Origin: Erinaceus europaeus
Lineage: Eukaryota > Chordata > Mammalia > Eulipotyphla > Erinaceidae
Length of the DNA: 64,000 bases
Assembly: GCF_950295315.1 (NCBI RefSeq)
Contig: NC_080175.1
Location: forward strand, 85,811,566 to 85,875,565
Direction of reading: 5' to 3'
Shown: piece by piece, positions 10,100-19,640 of the stretch
Position numbering within the stretch: position 1 is the first letter of the stretch
How the letters are laid out: every line of letters begins with the position of its first letter
Position numbers and translations under genes: made by a program
Notes under the pieces: generated by a model
Told to the model about the DNA's origin: nothing
What the model saw: the letters and a program-made list of their open reading frames with translations, nothing else
Database searches by the model: none

Positions 10100-10499
10100 A
10101 TAAATAAATGGCAAGAGTGGGTGGAGCTGAGAACTCACTGGGTAGAGTGCATAGATTGTCATGCTCCAGGTCCCTGCGCAAAAACAAATGACAAGAAAAT
10201 AAATATTTGTACAGTAAAAAAGAAAGTGAGAGAGGTAAAAAGAGCTAAAAGTTTATTTTACAGTGTTCTCCTTTTATTTTATGTATGGCACAAGGAGAAA
10301 ATTGTGTGCAACTTCACTGCTCCTGAATGAATATTTCGTTCTCTCTATTTCAGGTAGTGAAGGAGACATTCCACTGCAGAAGTGATTTCCCAGGGCGACA
10401 GTACTCCCATGTGGTGTCTGGGCTGCACACATGGCTAATCACACACCCAAATAGATGAGTTATTTTCCAGCCCCCCTCTCCAAATGTCCTTTTGTGTGT
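10100..10499. other. Degraded SINE head and unassigned DNA
   Basis: 10110-10205 looks like a decayed plus-strand tRNA-like head with an A-rich end. About 10370-10445 shares the wording CCCATGTGGTGTCTGGGCTGCACACATGG with a diverged stretch near 34870-34910, so both may be an old, unnamed repeat. Confidence 0.4.
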
Positions 10500-10776
10500 T
10501 TTTTAAATATTTATTTATTTCCCTTTTGCTGCCCCTGTTGTTTTGTAGTTATTATTGTTGTTGTTATTGACGTCATCATTGTTGGAAAGGACAGACAGAA
10601 ACTGAGAGAGGAGGGGGAGACAGAGGGGAAGAGAAAGATACCTGCAGACGTGCTTCACTGATTGTAAAGCGACTCTCCTGCAGGTGGGGAGCCAGGGGCT
10701 CCAACCGGGATCTTTACTCTGGTCCTTGGTGTTTTGCGCCATGTGCACTTAACCCCTGTGCTACCTCCCGACTCCC
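10500..10776 (-). mobile_element. SINE-A
   Basis: Reverse-oriented SINE-A from the AAATATTTATTTATTTCCC tail to the CCGACTCCC head end. T-runs on both sides obscure the target duplication. Confidence 0.92.
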
Positions 10777-10793
10777 TTTTTTTTTTTTTTCAG

Positions 10794-10910
10794 CATTATT
10801 ATCCAGCCTTAAACTGTTTGATCAGAAGACATTTCCAGATTTATAAAAGGACAATGGCCCTGAAGGAATTGCTTTCTTGCTGGCTCATCCTCACATTTAT
10901 GATGGTGCAG
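10794..10910 (+). other. Candidate 5' coding exon with signal peptide (tentative)
   Basis: A pyrimidine run and CAG (10777-10793) form a plausible 3' splice site. ATG at 10854 has A at -3 and G at +4. It opens 19 codons reading MALKELLSCWLILTFMMVQ, a charged start followed by a hydrophobic core like a signal peptide. The frame then meets CAG|GTCAGT at 10910/10911, a fair 5' splice site. Against this, the T-run adjoins a SINE junction, the segment is short, and I found no second exon. I do not recognise the protein. It could be the first coding exon of a secreted or membrane protein, or chance. Confidence 0.25.
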
Positions 10911-11019
10911 GTCAGTGAAAGGACACACCAGACTCTCAGTTAAACTCACAAATCTAGTCTCACTGAGTGATCTTTGGGCCTCCTGTGTCTCCAGCCCCAA
11001 CAATGCGACAATTTCAGAC

Positions 11020-11272
11020 TGTGTGGTGAGTCAGCTGATAGAATGCAATTGCAGCTGCAATTCCTACCATATGAGATGACCTAGGTTCAAGTCTCATTTG
11101 CAGAAAGAAGCTTCATAAATGGTGGGACAGTGCTGTAGATGGATCAAACCTTCTCTCTCTCTCTCTCTCTCTCTCCTTCTCTTTCTCTTTCCATGAAGAA
11201 TCACAATTTGTGCAGACATTAAGTCCTAGTTATAATTCTGGTGGCAAAAATAAATCGGTAAACAAAATGAAC
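11020..11272 (+). mobile_element. Diverged tRNA-derived SINE with (CT)n
   Basis: A tRNA-like head (GTGGTGAGTCAGCTGATAG) and a B-box-like AGGTTCAAGTCTC are followed by GAAGCTTCATAAATGG, a (CT)n run (about 11152-11176) and a tail resembling the CCTGGTGGCAA module seen on other SINEs. Confidence 0.65.
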
Positions 11273-11649
11273 AGTACTAAAATGTTCAATATGACATTAA
11301 AAGATGCAGTTTGTCTATTGATTTAAACGGGGGGGGGGTTAATTTGAGGAACTACTTTCTTGTATATGTATGATTCTTACCACTGCAGGCTGGTTTTTAT
11401 TCAGGTAGAGAGATGAGAGATGTCACAGTGCTAGAACTTTCACCAGTGTCATTGCACTTCCCACAAGGTACCAGACAAGTCTGCAGAGTCCAGTCAGACA
11501 GACACACAAATGTCTGCTAGAGCTTGTCAGAGCAACTCCTCTAATTGAATGTAGACAGAACTACATACAGAACTACATACATTTCAAACTCAAACTGCCT
11601 CCTTCTTTTCTCTGATTAGCAAATAAGATAGCCTCAATACAGAAAATGT
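11273..11649. other. Unannotated DNA
   Basis: No repeat recognised. It contains a run of about ten G near 11329-11338. Confidence 0.4.
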
Positions 11650-11812
11650 CAGAAGACCAGCAAGACAGCCCACCTTGACAGTGCGCTGCTTTGCCTTGCA
11701 CATAACCCAGGTTCAAGTCCAGCTCACATCAAATTAAAAGAAGGTACTGTGCAGTCCTCTCTTCCCTTTCACTCTGTTCCTCTCTATCTAAAAAAGAAAG
11801 AAAGAAAATGGG
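11650..11812 (+). mobile_element. Old tRNA-like SINE
   Basis: A B-box-like AGGTTCAAGTCC and a CT-rich stretch ending in an AAAGAAAGAAAG tail suggest a decayed SINE. The head is poorly preserved. Confidence 0.45.
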
Positions 11813-13016
11813 ACACATACTGAAAAGTATTAGTAAACAGCTAGCATAAACTCTAATTCAACCACCCAGGGAAAACCACCCAGTGCTAATAGTCTGAGAC
11901 TCCTTGTCAGATTGTCTCTATCAAACCATAGGATCTGGGGTAGAAAATTGGGAGTGAGTCATCTACTCTAAATCACTTCTCCCACCCACTTGCAAAATGC
12001 AAGGCGTGCCTCTGCAATTTTTGCCTTTTATCTTATTTTGTAGTTATCCATATACGAATGATGACACAGTACTTCTATAAATTACTTAATATTTCAATTG
12101 AGTCTTTCTAGAAACCATATTATTTCCATCAGATGGTTGGTTTTCTCAATTCTACCCAGATCTATTATGTGTTTATTTTATATTGTATGCCTCAAGTATT
12201 TTTTTTTCAGGTGTTGGGATGGCTGTCCAGTGAGGAATATTTCTTTCTTTTTTTGTTTGCTTGTTTTATTTTGCTTTGATGCTTTCCCTATAAGCCATAT
12301 TTTACCAATGCAACTGCTGAGTATAAGAGATCATTGGACTAGCTCACTGATGAGTACATTCCTGTGGTAGAATTAGGACCCCAAATTTCTCATCTCAAAT
12401 TTAGTGATTTCACTCAAACCTCTTGAAATTTCTTTTCCATGTCATGGTAGATATGAGGAAAACCCACAAAAACAAGAGTTATTCCAAGGTTGTGTGAGAA
12501 TCGAAATGAGTAAGAAGTCACTATCTTCTAGAAAGACTCATTTCAGAAAAGCACACCTGCTGATTAATAATAAGAGACCAAAGACCCCCTAGATTTTCTG
12601 AATGACAGACTAATAAAATGTATCCAGATCAAAGCCTATGTTTCTTTTCTGGAATATTGGTCATTCTAATTCAAATCCTGCAGAGTCATTAAAACCGCTG
12701 AGAAGCAGCCAGCCCTCCCTCAAGGTTTTAGAAACCTAAAACCTCATAGCCACATTAGGGTGGTTCGGTAAATTCTGAGAATGAGAAGGTTCTGCTGTGA
12801 TTAATTTACCAATCATATAAACTAACAACATAATCTCATACTAACAAATTTTTGCAAATATGTAAGGGAAATATTTACAACGCCCCTGTACATTTTAGGA
12901 AGTATCAAGTTTGACAATAAAAAATTAAATTGGAATGCTTCTTGCTTTTACCATTTGTTGACACTTTAATTTAAAAAGAATGGATAAAGATATTTTGACA
13001 AAATAGAAGAGTAAAG
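11813..13016. other. Unannotated DNA
   Basis: About 1.2 kb of apparently single-copy sequence. No repeat, domain or splice-bounded frame was recognised. Frames at 12098-12370 and 12404-12592 show no coding signature. Confidence 0.4.
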
Positions 13017-13300
13017 GGGGGCTGGGTGGTCATGCACCCAGTTGAGCTCATAGGTTACTATGTGCAAGGCCCTGGGTTTGAGCCCTTGCTCCCTACCTGC
13101 AGGGAGTACTCTTGAAGAGTGATGAAGCAGGTCTGCAGGTGTCTCCTATCTCCTTCTCTATCACCACCCTCTTCCCCTCAATTTCTCTCTGGCCAATAAA
13201 TAAGGTGGAAAGGAAAAACAAACAGCCACCTGGAGTAATGGGTTCATAATGCTGGCGTTAATCCCTAGCAATAATATTGGTGGCAATAAGAATAGATAAA
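13017..13300 (+). mobile_element. SINE-B with extended tail module
   Basis: SINE-B head and core (GGGCTGGGTGGTCATGCACCC, then CAGGTCTGCAGGTGTC) are followed by CCAATAAATAAGG. A further module (CCACCTGGAGTAATGGGTTC, then AATAATATTGGTGGCAA) matches the tails near 2.8 and 50.5 kb. Confidence 0.8.
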
Positions 13301-13968
13301 AGGATGCTTATAAAGAAATATTACAGTTCTCTAAAGAAAATGTAATTTGGAAAATGCTTTTACCCACACTACTTTTAAAGCTGATGCAACACTACACAGA
13401 TTAAGAGTATCAATAGATATTTGCACAAAAGGAGCAAAGAGGTTTTACTCTTCTGACAGGAAAGCCCAAATCTCCAACTCCTATACAGAGCCAGAGTCCA
13501 TGCACTTGCTCACTACTTTTAAAGTTTTATCTACTATTCCTCCATGGTAAGACTCGAGTGAGCGTCTCCTGTTTAAATTTTAGCAGAGTATTCCTTTATC
13601 CCACACACAAAAAAATCTCCTGTTTATTTTTCTATCCAGAGTTCCTAATAGGTACAAAAAATAATTTTATCTCAATACAATCAATTCCTTATAACTAATC
13701 ATTACTTATGACATATTTATAACTTTATGTAAATTATGAAAGAGGTGTTGAAATTACAAAACTTGACTTTAATAAATATGCCCAATAATTGAAAGCGCTC
13801 ACTTCTGACCCATATCATAATTAAGAAAAAAAGAATAAAAATAAAGAAGTAAGGATAGGAGAAACAAGAAAATTACACTGAAAAGTGAAGTGAGAGAAAT
13901 TAAAGAAGCAGGGTAAATAAGAAATGAGAAATCATCCAAGGAATGGAAGGAAAGAAAATAGATACAGA
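13301..13968. other. Unannotated DNA
   Basis: AT-rich sequence with no recognised repeat or exon. Confidence 0.4.
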
Positions 13969-14178
13969 GGGGGCCCGGTGGTGGCACACCTTACTGAGTG
14001 CATAGGCTGTAATGAGCAAGAATCCGGGTTCAAGCCCAAGTCCATACCTGCAGGGGGAAAGCTCTGTGAGCAGTGAAGCAGTATCGCAGGTGTCTCTCTG
14101 TCTCTCTCCCTCTCAATGCTTCCCTGCAAACTAGATTTCTGGCTGTCTCTATCAAATAAATAAAGATAATAAAAGGAA
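13969..14178 (+). mobile_element. SINE-B
   Basis: Full-length SINE-B starting GGGGGCCCGGTGGTGGCACACC and ending TCAAATAAATAAAGATAATAAAAGG. The B-box-like GGGTTCAAGCCC is intact. Confidence 0.9.
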
Positions 14179-14539
14179 ATTTAAAAAATGATTTTAATCA
14201 TTAGAATGTTTGGGAAAGAACCATATTTGTGGAGACGGGTAAATACTGCTACCAGACAAATCTTAAATATTCAGAAGCAAACCAGTCAAGGCAGCTTTAT
14301 GGGTACCAGAGGGACTTCTTATTCTCACCTACAGAAACTTGGCTTCCTTTTCATATCAGTTGTTCCTGACTCTGAGTAGGACTTTACAGGTTGCCTGTGT
14401 CCTGTTCCTCTGTTCTTAGCAGTTCTTCCTATGTTCACATGTTGCAAGTTTCCCGTGTGATTCCTCTGCATCTCCTTCTTTGATACTTCTCACGTTTTCT
14501 ATAATTTCCCTTCTGGTCAAGAAGATCAGGGTCCTAAGA
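14179..14539. other. Unannotated DNA
   Basis: No repeat recognised. The 63-codon frame at 14188-14379 has no recognisable domain. Confidence 0.4.
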
Positions 14540-14655
14540 GATTTCTTATGAAGGGAATGGGGACACAGAATTCTGGTGGTACAAACAGTCTGGAATTACA
14601 CCCCTGTTCTCTCATAACTTTATAAATCAATATTAAATCACTAATGAAATGTAAA
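14540..14655 (+). mobile_element. LX/LY 3' end fragment
   Basis: ACAGAATTCTGGTGGTAC, then GGAATTACACCCCTG and AAATCAATATTAAATCACTAATG match the terminal part of the LY/LX family. Only about 110 bases remain. A (TTA)n run follows at about 14673-14690. Confidence 0.65.
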
Positions 14656-14793
14656 AAAAGAAAAATTAATTCATTATTATTATTATTATTTTAAAGACTT
14701 ATTGGTTAGAGTTTCCCCCAGCTTGCCTTCATGCAGCATCTTGGCTCTGCCCTTGGTAGTTTATCCAGACTCTTCTTAAGAATGCCTAGTTCC

Positions 14794-15099
14794 GGGAGTC
14801 GGGCGGGCGGGTAGCGCAGCGGGTTAAGCGCGCACGTGGTGCAAAGCGCAAGGACGGCGTTAAGGATCCGGGTTCAAGCCCCCGGCTCCCCACCTGCAGG
14901 GGAGTTCACCTGCAAAGGGGGTCGCTTCACAGGCGGTGACGCAGGTCTGCAGGTGTCTATCTTTCTCTCCCCCTCTCTGTCTCCCCCTCCATTTCTCTAT
15001 GTTCTGTCTAACAATGACGACAACAATAATAACTACAACAACAATGAAAAAACAACAAGGGCAACAAAAGGGAAAATAAATATTAAAAAAGTATTAAAA
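14794..15099 (+). mobile_element. SINE-A
   Basis: Full-length SINE-A (GGGAGTCGGGCGGGCGGGTA) with retained CpGs and a partial internal duplication of the CACCTGCAGGGGAGT region. The 16-bp duplication AAGAATGCCTAGTTCC (14778-14793) and AAGAGTGCCTAGTTCC (15100-15115) flanks it. Confidence 0.96.
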
Positions 15100-15115
15100 A
15101 AGAGTGCCTAGTTCC

Positions 15116-16511
15116 CTCTTTACCAGTTTGGGCAGTATAGCTCACCTGCCCTCCAGGGAGGGCAGTTCATCAAGTGCAGGAGTCAAACAAGCACTGTACA
15201 TCTTTTATTTGTTTTTTTTTTTCCTCTGAACAGTATAACAACTCTACCGACACTGAATTGTTAGAACATATTCCTAGGTAATATCATATAGCTATTGATT
15301 TTTCAGATGTATGTGCTGATAATAGTCAGATCCCCACTGGGATCTTTCTGTTTTAAAAGAATGCTAATATGTGCAAAGACATTGTAAGATCAAGGACTGT
15401 ATCTCTACTCTGTAAACTCTCGCTATGGTTCTAGAATACAGTTTAAGACTCCCAGTTTGAACAGACTTGGGATCTGATTGCTGGTAAAGAAAACATGAAG
15501 AGCAAACACAGATTTTGTCAACTTCAATCTTGCTAAGTAAATTGTTTTATTGTTAACAGTGAAAATGTAGTATTTGACTCTCCTTGTCTACTGGTACACA
15601 CCGATCTGCAGATGAAGTCTCAAATAGATAGCTATGATGGCTTCACAAACCCCACAGAATCTGGTCATCAACTGGCTTTCTGGAATTTCTCTGCATATAA
15701 CCTTCTGTTCTTTTCAGATCTGCTCAAGAAACATTTGCAGGATTGCATTTCCCCACAAAATAGCTTTCATTCTTTTTTCCATGTTAGTTTACACTGACCA
15801 CTCTATATACCATTTCATAAAATTAGAAATATTACTTCATCCTCAAACTTATTTTTGCCTAGATAAAATGGGCTCCCTGGATTGTATGATCTGGCAAAAC
15901 TATCTAATTTTCAGTACAGAGTGGTATATGTGACTGTGTCTGAGATTATCATGTTGTTTCTCTAGAGTATAAAATCCATGAAGAATGAAAACAAGTGAGA
16001 TTATTTTATTATTATATTACATGTTATTATATGCACCTCAGAACAATATACAGATGATATTTATGTACTTGACATTATTCTAAGAACTCTCCTCTTTAGA
16101 GATTGACATATCCCAGATATAAGGCATAACAATTTCACAAGAATGCATATATACTAAAAGAGTGCCTATATATATACGTATATATATAACTTGAAATGGC
16201 ATAGAAACCAATTTTTATTGATATAGGATCCTGCTTCCTAGTGATAAGGGCCATATATAAATCTTCTCAGTTTCTAGCAGTAGGTAAATGTAATTTTGCT
16301 CTGAAAATATTAGTTGCTATCTTAGACTAGCCTCATGTGAGGGTGCTGTTTTATCTTGTGACTTGGTACTAATAGTTACAGTGTGCATTTATTGATTGTG
16401 TTAGTTGTCAGTGGTATGTGGTTACCACTGGAGAATTGGAGTGCTCAGCCTTAAATATGGATTTCTATAGAGAAATGAATTCAAGTCCTGGACCGAAAAA
16501 TGATATAAAAT
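15116..16511. other. Unannotated DNA
   Basis: About 1.4 kb of AT-rich, apparently single-copy sequence with a TA-rich patch near 16146-16190. The overlapping frames at 15612-15933 have no recognisable domain. Confidence 0.4.
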
Positions 16512-16703
16512 GGGGCCAGTCCATGGAGCACCTGGTTGAGTGCTCACACCACAATTCACAAGGGCCCAGGTTCAAGTCCCTGATCCCCAGATGTAAGGGA
16601 AAAGCTTCACAAGCAGTGAGGTAGTGCTGCAAATATCTTCCCTTCTCTGTCTCCCTTTTCTGTCAATTTCTACCTCTATCCAATAAAAATAAATAAATAT
16701 TTT
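16512..16703 (+). mobile_element. SINE-B
   Basis: SINE-B core with CAGGTTCAAGTCCC and GAAAAGCTTCACAAGC and an A-rich tail. Similar AAATGATATA strings on both sides suggest a target duplication. Confidence 0.85.
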
Positions 16704-17372
16704 TAAATGATATAGAGAAGTATTTAGTAATATGCCAGCATATAGTTCTCAAGAAAATTACCAAAATATGTATTGCATGTAGTTACTGTTCTACTCCTCA
16801 TTTTGGTTTTTCTACAGTTGTTAAACTGACCAAGAATTGACTAAAATCTACTAGGATTTGATGATTTGAGCCAAGTGAAACTACCTTGTAATGACACAGT
16901 TTTTACTGACATCATATCTTTAATGTTTGAAAATGTTCAGACATCATATAACAACTTAGGGAAACCTAAAATGTGCACATGTGCTTCTAAAATATATAAC
17001 AGCTGAGGAAGGAGAAAAAGGGAAGGGATGTAGATGGCATTGGAACCCTGGCACATGGTAAACAAAAGGGCCTAAGTTTAGAGCTCAAGTATTCTGCAGA
17101 CATCTATCATATGGAAAGGAGAGACTGCACACAGATGCCAGCAACTGTACAGTGAACCATTATCTCTCCCCCCCCACCGATAACATGATACAAAATTAAA
17201 TTAATAAGGTACAGAAGGTCACTTGTGTTTATTGTCAAATACATGTAGAATAAAATACCATGAGTATTAGATATTATTCAAATAAGTGGTATTTCTTACA
17301 TTAAAAAAATGATCACTTTATTATCTGATTTATTCTGGAAACGGCATTGTTTTTGGATTTAGGTGTAACATT
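16704..17372. other. Unannotated DNA, possible decayed SINE near 17000-17200
   Basis: 17000-17200 contains CACATGGTAAACAAAAGGGCC and a CT/C-rich end that could be a very old SINE. The rest is unassigned. Confidence 0.35.
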
Positions 17373-17387
17373 TTCAGAAGATCTTTT

Positions 17388-17611
17388 TTTTAAATTTCTT
17401 TATTGGGGAATTAATGTTTTACATTCAACAGTAAATACAAAAGTTTGTACATGCATACCATTTCTAAGTTTTCCATATAGTAATACAACCCTCACTAGGA
17501 CCTCTGTCATCCTTCTTGGACCTATATTCTCCCCATGCACCCATCCCAGAGTCTTTTACTTTGGTGTAATACACCAATTCCAGTCCAGGTTCTACTTGTG
17601 TTTTCTCTTCT
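17388..17611 (-). mobile_element. L1 3' UTR, severely 5'-truncated
   Basis: The reverse complement matches the short 3' UTR of the L1 at 46.7-46.95 kb, including the CAATAAAGAAATTTA end. A perfect 15-bp duplication, TTCAGAAGATCTTTT, flanks it at 17373-17387 and 17612-17626. Confidence 0.95.
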
Positions 17612-17626
17612 TTCAGAAGATCTTTT

Positions 17627-18423
17627 ATACATTTAGAATAACTACCCAAAAATACGTGAAAGATGCCTAATATTTAGAGATTTGTAACAGTCATGTCTTA
17701 AATATCCAAACAAACCATTAGGATGCAAGTAGCACACTGCAATTCGGAGCTAAAAAGGACAAGAAATAATTCTAGAAATCTATCCTTTTATCACATGAAA
17801 GGTTCTTTAATGTATCTGTATGTTGCACTTCCATGAATATATAATTATTTTAATAGAATTTCTATGGATTTTGAGTAGCAATAAGGTGACATCAGTGACT
17901 GCAATGTGCCCACAAGTTGGTATTTTTGATCACTGAATGAGCAGTATTTTCTTCCATTGATATTTAGTATTCAGTTCCTGTCTTGACACCGTGGCTCTTG
18001 CACATTTTATTTCACATTCTGCATGGACTTTCTCATAAAAAAAACTTCATAAAAATAAAGGTTTTTATGGATTCTTCTCGGATTGGATAAGTAATAAAAA
18101 CAGCACCAGACAGATTAAAGTAGTCAAAACAACATTAGCCAGCATGGGAAAAATCAATTTAAGATAGTGCCTGGTTATGTGGAATGCAATAATTATGCAA
18201 GTCTAGCACAAGTAGAGTGAGAGAGGGATTTTATGTTCAAAATTAAGGCCTCGGGGAGCTGAAGACAAAACAAACGGCTCAGGAAATATCAGACAGAAGA
18301 GAGTAGGAGAAAATCATAGTGATGACAACCGAGCCTTCTCTGTCAGTCAAGTCAGAGATTCTGAGACCTCATCTCAGCAGAGATGAGCAGCAGGCTTATG
18401 AAGTTGTCTCCAGACAGTTGAGG
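17627..18423. other. Unannotated DNA
   Basis: No repeat or exon recognised. Confidence 0.4.
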
Positions 18424-18590
18424 TTTTATTTTTATTATTATTGAGAGGGTTAATGATTTACTGTGCCATCATTGACATGTGCATACAATTTCATTATATA
18501 ATAGGCCCCCAGAGTTTTTTTCCTATTCACCCTCTCCCTTCCTCCTCCAGCCCAGAGTCCTTCATTTTGGTGCAATACACCATGTCCAGT

Positions 18591-18660
18591 GGGATGCATT
18601 GGATCGACCTTCTCGTGGTGCATCCTGTGAGTACCCATTCATTGGGGAAACTGACGATCC
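18591..18660 (+). ncRNA. Putative HDV-like self-cleaving ribozyme (HZ copy 1)
   Basis: The first 70 bases fit the nested double pseudoknot. P1: 18591-18597 (GGGATGC) with 18620-18626 (GCATCCT), 7 bp with a G-U first pair. P2: 18601-18606 (GGATCG) with 18655-18660 (CGATCC), 6 bp. P3: 18607-18609 (ACC) with 18617-18619 (GGT), with a 7-base L3 (TTCTCGT). P3 runs straight into P1 as in the family. P4: 18634-18637 with 18643-18646. J4/2 ends CTGA at 18651-18654, fitting C-N-R-A, with C18651 as the likely catalytic cytosine. Weak points: P1.1 has only one clear pair, P4 is short, and J4/2 has four extra bases (GAAA). Cleavage would fall just before 18591, the exact element boundary. Confidence 0.7.
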
Positions 18661-18787
18661 TTCCTAGCCGACTGAATCCACATGGATCCCAGTCACTTTC
18701 AAAGCCAGCAACAAGCAGCTCCTGACAGCTTTCAACCTGACCTGTTGACTGGCTATGGAAGAAGGGCAAACGCTAGAAGAAGAAGAA
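18591..18787 (+). mobile_element. HZ element, copy 1 (197 bp)
   Basis: A discrete 197-bp element starts GGGATGCATTGG and ends AACGCTAGAAGAAGAAGAA. It sits inside an L1 3' UTR between perfect 11-bp duplications, CCATGTCCAGT at 18580-18590 and 18788-18798. It is about 98-99% identical to copies at 21907-22103 and 60053-60250 and keeps several CpGs, so it is young. I see no tRNA, 7SL or 5S promoter and no poly(A). The tail is (AGA)n. The duplication does not start with the TT/AAAA-type site typical of L1-driven SINEs. The 5' end folds as an HDV-like ribozyme. Best reading: a non-autonomous, internally deleted derivative of a non-LTR retrotransposon, perhaps RTE-like. The family assignment is inference. 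Confidence 0.85.
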
Positions 18788-19264
18788 CCATGTCCAGTCC
18801 ATGATTCACTTTGTGCTCTCCCTCCCTGCCCCTATTTTATTAAGTCCCACAGATAAGTGTGAGATCATTTTTCTCCTTTTGGCTTATCTAACTCAACATA
18901 ATGTCCTCAAGTTTCATCCAAGAGGATGAAAAGGGAACAACCGCATTACTTTTAACAGCTGAGTAGTACTCCATCATGTATATATACCACAAATCTTTTT
19001 AACTACTCGTCTGATGTTGGACATCTGGGTTGTTTCCAGGTTCTTGAAATTACAAACTGTGCTGCTATAAATTTAAGTTTACAAGGATCTTTTCTGACAG
19101 GTGTTTCTGTCTCCTTCAGGTGAATTCCCAGGAGAGGAACTGCTGGGTCATAGGGTAGGTCCATTCCTAGTGTTCCAATAAGTCTCCAAACTGCTTTCCA
19201 CAGTTGGACCATTTTGTACTCCCACCAGCAGTGAAAAAGTATCCCTTTTTCTCCACATCCTCTC

Positions 19265-19372
19265 CAACATTTGTCCTTTCTTTCTTTCCTTTTTCCTTCC
19301 TTCCTTCCTTCCTTCCTTCCTTCCTTCCTTCCTTCCTTCCTTCCTTCCTTCTTTCCTTCCTTCCTTTCTCCC

Positions 19373-19450
<78 letters not shown>

Positions 19451-19452
19451 TA
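19265..19452 (+). repeat. (CCTT)n/(CT)n/(CTTT)n pyrimidine microsatellite
   Basis: A block of CCTT repeats (about 19290-19366), a short CT run and a CTTT block (about 19390-19448) form a nearly pure pyrimidine strand. It joins an L1 end on the left and an LX tail on the right. Long open frames on both strands here are repeat artefacts. Confidence 0.97.
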
Positions 19453-19454
19453 AT

Positions 19455-19640
19455 TACAGAAGACAGACCTTCCACATTCTGCACCCCATAATGATCCTGG
19501 GCCCATGCTCCCAGAGAGATAAAGAATAGGAAAGCTTTCAAGGGAGGGGATAGAATACAGAACTCTGGTCGTGGGAATTATGTGGAATTGTACCTCTCTT
19601 ATCCTACAGTCTTGTTGATCATTATTAAATCAATTTTTTA
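19455..19640 (+). mobile_element. LX retroposon 3' end
   Basis: AATTACAGAAGACAGACC, AGAGAGATAAAGAATAGG, then TTGTACCTCTCTTATCCTAC and TCATTATTAAATCAA identify the terminal LX segment with an A-rich tail. Confidence 0.85.

Larger units (their letters stand above)
18424..19264 (-). mobile_element. L1 3' end split by HZ
   Basis: On the minus strand this is the ORF2 C-terminal region and 3' UTR of a diverged L1. The frame 19003-19212 carries the LPYDPAVPLLGI block. HZ copy 1 (18591-18787) splits the 3' UTR and is bounded by duplicated L1 sequence. A pyrimidine microsatellite replaces the 5' side after 19264. Confidence 0.9.

Noticed and set aside
18601..18660. Hammerhead-like CTGACGA and GAAA motifs in HZ
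   Set aside because: The two motifs are adjacent (GAAACTGACGA), leaving no room for the helices a hammerhead needs between them. The double-pseudoknot reading explains the same bases with far better pairing.
18527..18769. 80-codon minus-strand frame repeated at 21762-22085 and 60037-60261
   Set aside because: It recurs only because the three HZ copies are nearly identical; it runs antisense to the element and shows no start context or domain.
19167..19541. 124-codon minus-strand and 95-codon plus-strand frames
   Set aside because: Nearly all residues come from CCTT/CTTT microsatellite repeats; the rest is L1 or LX sequence.
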